Of a DNA stretch of 64,000 bases, positions 59,543 through 64,000 are shown piece after piece (the stretch's first letter is position 1; every line of letters begins with the position of its first letter). Position numbers and translations under genes: made by a program. Origin of the DNA: Gorsachius magnificus (Eukaryota > Chordata > Aves > Pelecaniformes > Ardeidae); NCBI GenBank assembly GCA_034008185.1, contig CM067081.1, positions 21,017,821 through 21,081,820 of the forward strand, read 5' to 3'. The notes beneath the pieces were generated by a model, which was given only the letters and a program-made list of their open reading frames with translations, was not told the origin of the DNA and searched no databases.

Positions 59543-60068
59543 TAATCATAGAATCATAGAATCATAGAATCACCTCGGTTGGAAAAGACCTTTAAGATCA
59601 TCAAGTCCAACCGTTAACCTAGCACTGCCATCCCACCACTAAACCATGTCCCTAAGCACCTCATCTATCCTTCTTTTAAAGACCTCCAGGGATGAGGACT
59701 CCACCACCTCCCTGGGCAGCCCATTCCAGAGCCTGACAACCCTCTCGGTGAAGAAGTTTTTCCTAATGTCTAGCCTAAACCTGCCCTGGCGCAGCTTCAA
59801 GCCATTCCCCCTCGTCCTATCATCTGTTACCAGGGAGAAGAGGCCGACCCCCACCTCCTTTCAGGTAGTTGTAGAGGGCGATCAGGTCTCCCCTCAGCCT
59901 CCTCTTCTCCAGACTAAACAACCCCAGTTCCCTCAGCTGTTCCTTGTATGACTTGTGTTCCAGACACCTCACCAGCTTGGTTGCTCTCCTCTGGACCTGT
60001 TCCAGCAAGGCAACATCTTTCTTGTAGAGAGGGGCCCAAAACTGAACACAGTATTCGAGGTGCGAAGT
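59543..60068 (-). mobile_element. CR1 LINE 3' end with terminal octamer repeats
   Basis: On the minus strand the copy begins with [19 protein letters not shown]. It continues [23 protein letters not shown] and, after a frame change near 59865, [19 protein letters not shown] and [13 protein letters not shown], to the natural ORF2 end (EVLRDMV, stop at about 59639). The 3' UTR carries the rarer signature 'ttggacttgatgatcttaaaggtcttttccaacc' and ends in repeated GATTCTAT units (59543-59571). It differs from the 36.5- and 53.3-kb copies at the 3' UTR, so it represents a different CR1 subfamily. One frameshift in about 430 coding bases makes it one of the least damaged copies here. Confidence 0.94.
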
Positions 60069-63000
60069 TTCTGCCTGGGTGAGAATTAGGAACAGCCAAA
60101 AATGGCCCCAGAGTATTTTTTTTCCAATGGAGCTGTTCCATTAAGGGTGAGAACAAGTACCTAAAAGCACAGAAGTGTGGCTTCCTGCTGGTGTGTGGGC
60201 AGGAGGTGTTGAAGAGGAGCTTGGACCCATCGGCGGGGCTGCTGAGCAGGTGCGAGGAGCTGGGAGCAGGTGCAGCAGGCGGGAGGGACAGGGGGACCCT
60301 GTGCCAATATCAGTCCTGGGGGCATGCCGAGCTGAGCTGAAAGGAGCAGTCTTTTGGGGGAGCCTTTGAAAGTGTTCTGTTCAGGCACTGAGCAGCCTGG
60401 ATATTCCCAACTCTTATTTAAAGTCAAATTGTTTTCCCATCCCATGAACCAGCCTTATCACAGCAATCTTTAACCATTTGCAGTAGCTTATACACCACAT
60501 ACACCCATTTTACAAAGGAACAGATAAGGCTTTCCCTGACTGGCAGCCATGCAACTCCACCACAGCCTGGAGATCAAATGGGGCCATTCCTCCCCTGGGC
60601 ACCACCACCGCCAGCAGGGGTTTGGTGGAGCCGTGGAGTAACGCCTGTGCTCCCCTGCACGCTGGTAGTTACACCCCCAGCAACCACTGGGGTTACGGGT
60701 GAAAGCAACAGAGATGACTGCCCTGTCTCGGAGCTGTATTGCCTTTGACTAACCAGGGAAACACATTCAAGGGAATGAGTCTGAATTCACTTCTAGACTG
60801 GATGCAGGCTATGGGACCTGTCCCCTCGATCCCTGCTGGGTCTGCGAGGATTGGAGTGAGCAGGGACTCGCCAGGGACCTCTGTGATGGCAGTGGGGGGG
60901 TGATAGGGCTTCACAGCCCCAGCCGCATGGCTGTGTGGAAAAGAGTGGGCCTTTCTGTCCCCACAGCAGGTGGGGTTATTTAACCTTCTGCACTGTGGCC
61001 CTGGGATGCAGAAAGGCTTAGTTCTAATTTCGTCTGTGCCGCTGATGTGACGGACGACCGAGGAGCAGAAGCTCAGTCCCAGCTGTCTTCCCATTTAGCA
61101 CAAACCTATAGTAGGCCTTCTTCTAAAGATTATTTAGGGAATTGTCAAATTAATATTTGTAAAGCATTCTGAAGATGGGAAGCGGACCCTCCAAGTGCCA
61201 AGCCTCTGCTGTTCTTGGCCTCTTTCCATACCACAGTGTTTGCTACTCTGACATTTCTCTGCAACACCAGGGTACTCCCTTGTACAACACAGGTAGGTTT
61301 TTGGGTTTCTCTTCCTGAGTTTGCCATTGATATCTTGTTCTCATGTAATTTAATTGTTTTGCCCTTTACCTTGTCAATGTGTACAGTGGTTGTAAAAACA
61401 TCTAGTAAGCAAACAGGAATTGTGAAATGGAGGGACCTGAGGAACGTTGCTGCATGTTTTTATGAGCTTATATGAAAGACAGAAAAAACATGCCAAGTAA
61501 TCAAAAGTTTACTGCTGTTATTGTTTAGCTTGATATTTACTGTTTAGCATGATGGAAAAATATCCGTATGATCGAGGACAGCTCTAGCAAAGGAAACCCT
61601 TCCTCAGTCAGTTTGGGCTCACATACCAGATACTTAGCATATAGTGTAACTGATGTGTCTGGCAGAAGAAAAAAGAGAAACAGAGGGAAAATGTGGATGC
61701 TGCAATTCTGTTTTCACCAGGCACTGGCCAATAAATTATGTCTAGACTTTGTCCCTCGACCACTATGCAGAAGGTCTGGACTGAACTACCTATAATAAAT
61801 TAATTGTGGTGAGAAAAAAATCACAGTGGGAAAAGAAGCAGGGTCTTCATTTCAGCTTCCCATATAATTTCTTTGCCAATAAACAGCTTTACTATCGTAG
61901 CTCAGCCAACAGGCACTTTTTTGAAAACTTGTACTGAAGCCCAGACTTTCTTACAATATCACAGTTCACTGACTTGCCAAATAGTTTCTGGGTAGATAGC
62001 ACATCTGTATCTGGATCCATCCCAGTATTTTCTTATACAGCTAGACTCCATCTGAAGTATTTTACATAAAAACCTCCGTAACCTCTTCTTGTTTCAAGCT
62101 TTGAAATCAAAAGAATGATGAAATATTTAATTATCTGTGTGCCCTGCCCAGGCTTTTTCATTACTTACCTATAGCTGTCTGTGTGCAATAGGAAAAAAAA
62201 AAAAAGGAAGACATTTTCTGAAAACAGGACTGCACCTGGGGGGTCTGTTTTGAGAAGGTCAGCCCCAGCTTTCTGTTAAGGTGCTGTAATCCCGTGTCTC
62301 GTGCTGAGGGGAGACAAGGACGTGACACAACTAAGCTGAGCTGCCAGTGGGCTAGGCAGGAGCCAGCTCCCATCCAGCTCGTGCATAGCATAGAAACTGA
62401 TAAATAAAAAGGCCCACAGTTTTTAGAGTCTGGCAATTTGCACCTGCCAAATATATGCCCACATTTTTGTGGCCACAAAATGAGTTATAGATGTGAACCT
62501 CAGCATGTGCCACTTCTACTCTCTGATTTATACTCCCTCCGAGGCAGTCAGAGATGCAAACATGCTCAGGTTTTGGCAATGAAGTGCAGATGCAGATTTT
62601 CTGACTGGAACTTGCTCTTTCGCAAGTGCATCCCACTGCACAGCTTTATTTCAGTGAGATGAGAGAGCGTGGGTCAGAAGCAGGAGAAAATAAAATATCT
62701 AGAAGCTACTTTATAATCCACTCAGTGTTTATGTGACTCTGCTTTTACAGTGTAATTGTATTCACTCTTATCTTAAATATAGCATTCCTACACCTGTGGG
62801 TCTGAGCTGACACTGCGGCAGGCAGGGTGGCAGAGCAGGTTGCCATCCTGCTTCAGGATTTTGTGACCCAGAACCTGTTTAAAAAAAACCCCCACTATTT
62901 AGTTGTTTAGCAGTAGGCATAAAGACTTTTGCCAAAAGGATTTAAAATTAAACAGTGGATTTTATGTACGTTTAACTCACCTGGAGCCCCACAGTCCCAC

Positions 63001-64000
63001 TGTGCTCGTCAGGCTGGCAGTCTGACCCCTGAGACGTGCCAAAGAGTTTCCGCTCCTCCGTTGTTTCTCCCAAGCCACAGCTTGCTGTCTCTGGAGGCAT
63101 TCGCATGAAATGTTACCGACATCCTTTGTTCGCCTGTCCTTGGATGGCTGTGGGTCCTTGATTGTTCTCAGACAGAGCCAGAGGTGGAACCATCATCAAA
63201 GCTATCAGTTCTGGCTAAGCCTCTTAAAGATTTTTAAGTATTAGATTTTTTTCCAGGCTGAGGCTTGGTGAGTTAGGCCAGTGTAGTCATACAGAAAACA
63301 TCTCAGTAAACAGGCCAGCACACAACACGAGTAAATTGTTGCATGGCAGAGCCAAGTCTATTATGCATACTCTTTGAAAACAGCATTAAGGCAGTCTATA
63401 AGGCATTAAACTTGCCTATTTAGTAATTCATAAGCCAGGGAATAACAAAGTCGAGTCATGGTGATTGAACACAAAACCTTTAGTGTGTTATTTGATGTAT
63501 CATGTCTTCAATGGGTCTTTAATCGCCCATTAGCATATTATTTCTCAAAGAATACCCTCCAACTTTCCCTGTGACCACAATTAATCCCACGTGCAGAATT
63601 TTGTAGTGCTTTTCATCATTGCATCTTAATTGTTTCCTCTGAATATATAATTAATTTGATTGTTTTTCTTTTTTAGAGACATATGAACATTCACACACCC
63701 CCGACATTTTTATAGCTGTACCTTAAAGCTATTTCTTAGAGTAAATTATATACATATCTCTATAAGAAATGTGTGAAATAGGATTTTTGATTTCTTTTTA
63801 AGACTTAATCCTGTTTTCATTGAAGTTCATAGCACAAATACATTTGAGGTTAATGATTTGGAATTATATTCCTAAGAACCAAACTGTCTTGGAAAGTCAA
63901 GGAGATTTGCACCGCTAATTTTCTAGAGCCATTGAAAATCCATGCATATACATTACATATCTTTAAATGACAATTTTGTTTTTATGAAACATATTATCAG
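60069..64000. other. Unique noncoding stretch to the right edge
   Basis: No gene recognised. A small GC-rich patch lies at 60180-60310. An A13 run lies near 62191. The last 700 bases (63280-64000) are AT-rich, repeat-free and rich in homeodomain-like cores (CATTAG, TAATTAAT, CACAATTAATCC). They have the texture of noncoding regulatory DNA, but nothing here proves it. Confidence 0.5.

Noticed and set aside
1..64000. CRISPR array, rRNA genes, bacterial-type operons
   Set aside because: No regularly spaced direct repeats, no rRNA signature and no tightly packed coding frames. The sequence is clearly vertebrate.

Overview
The window looks like noncoding DNA from a bird genome. The basis is the repeat content: several CR1 non-LTR retrotransposon copies of different ages, each 5'-truncated, with the avian 3' tail (ATTCTATGATTCTATGAT-type octamers). 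There is also an ERV-type LTR fragment ending in CCACCACA that resembles a family I recall from many bird genomes. Overall composition is AT-rich. I see no operon-like packing, rRNA, CRISPR array or convincing host protein-coding gene. The window is probably intergenic DNA or the interior of a large intron.

Layout. Bases 1-1172 are a CR1 ORF2 piece on the minus strand (endonuclease plus the segment before the reverse transcriptase) that runs off the left edge. About 1.2-13.6 kb is mostly unique AT-rich DNA, with a GC-rich, CpG-poor block at 7.6-8.9 kb, a tRNA-like relic near 10 kb and a purine tract near 11.4 kb. 13.6-14.3 kb is a decayed CR1. 16.2-17.3 kb has the look of a conserved noncoding element. 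19.3-20.0 kb is a very old CR1/L3-type relic. 20-30 kb is mostly unique, with one exon-like open stretch at 29.7-30.0 kb. 30.4-31.3 kb is a CR1 whose reverse transcriptase active site has been lost. 36.5-37.2 kb is a CR1 inserted next to the tail of an older CR1. 41.3 kb holds a tiny poly(A)-tailed insertion flanked by a 9-bp direct repeat. 44.2-45.7 kb is a composite of an ERV-type LTR fragment abutting a CR1 reverse transcriptase piece. 53.3 and 59.5-60.1 kb hold the CR1 3' ends with fewest lesions, and 58.3-59.1 kb another ancient CR1/L3 relic. 60.1-64 kb is unique.

No genes work together here in any way I can show. All recognisable coding potential is retroelement debris carrying stops and frameshifts. 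The most useful observations are a two-copy ancient palindromic repeat (41.8 and 50.0 kb), the LTR/CR1 junction, an in-frame 15-codon tandem repeat inside the LTR element, the poly(A) micro-insertion, and a few candidate regulatory or exon-like segments. I did not find a convincing new biological system.
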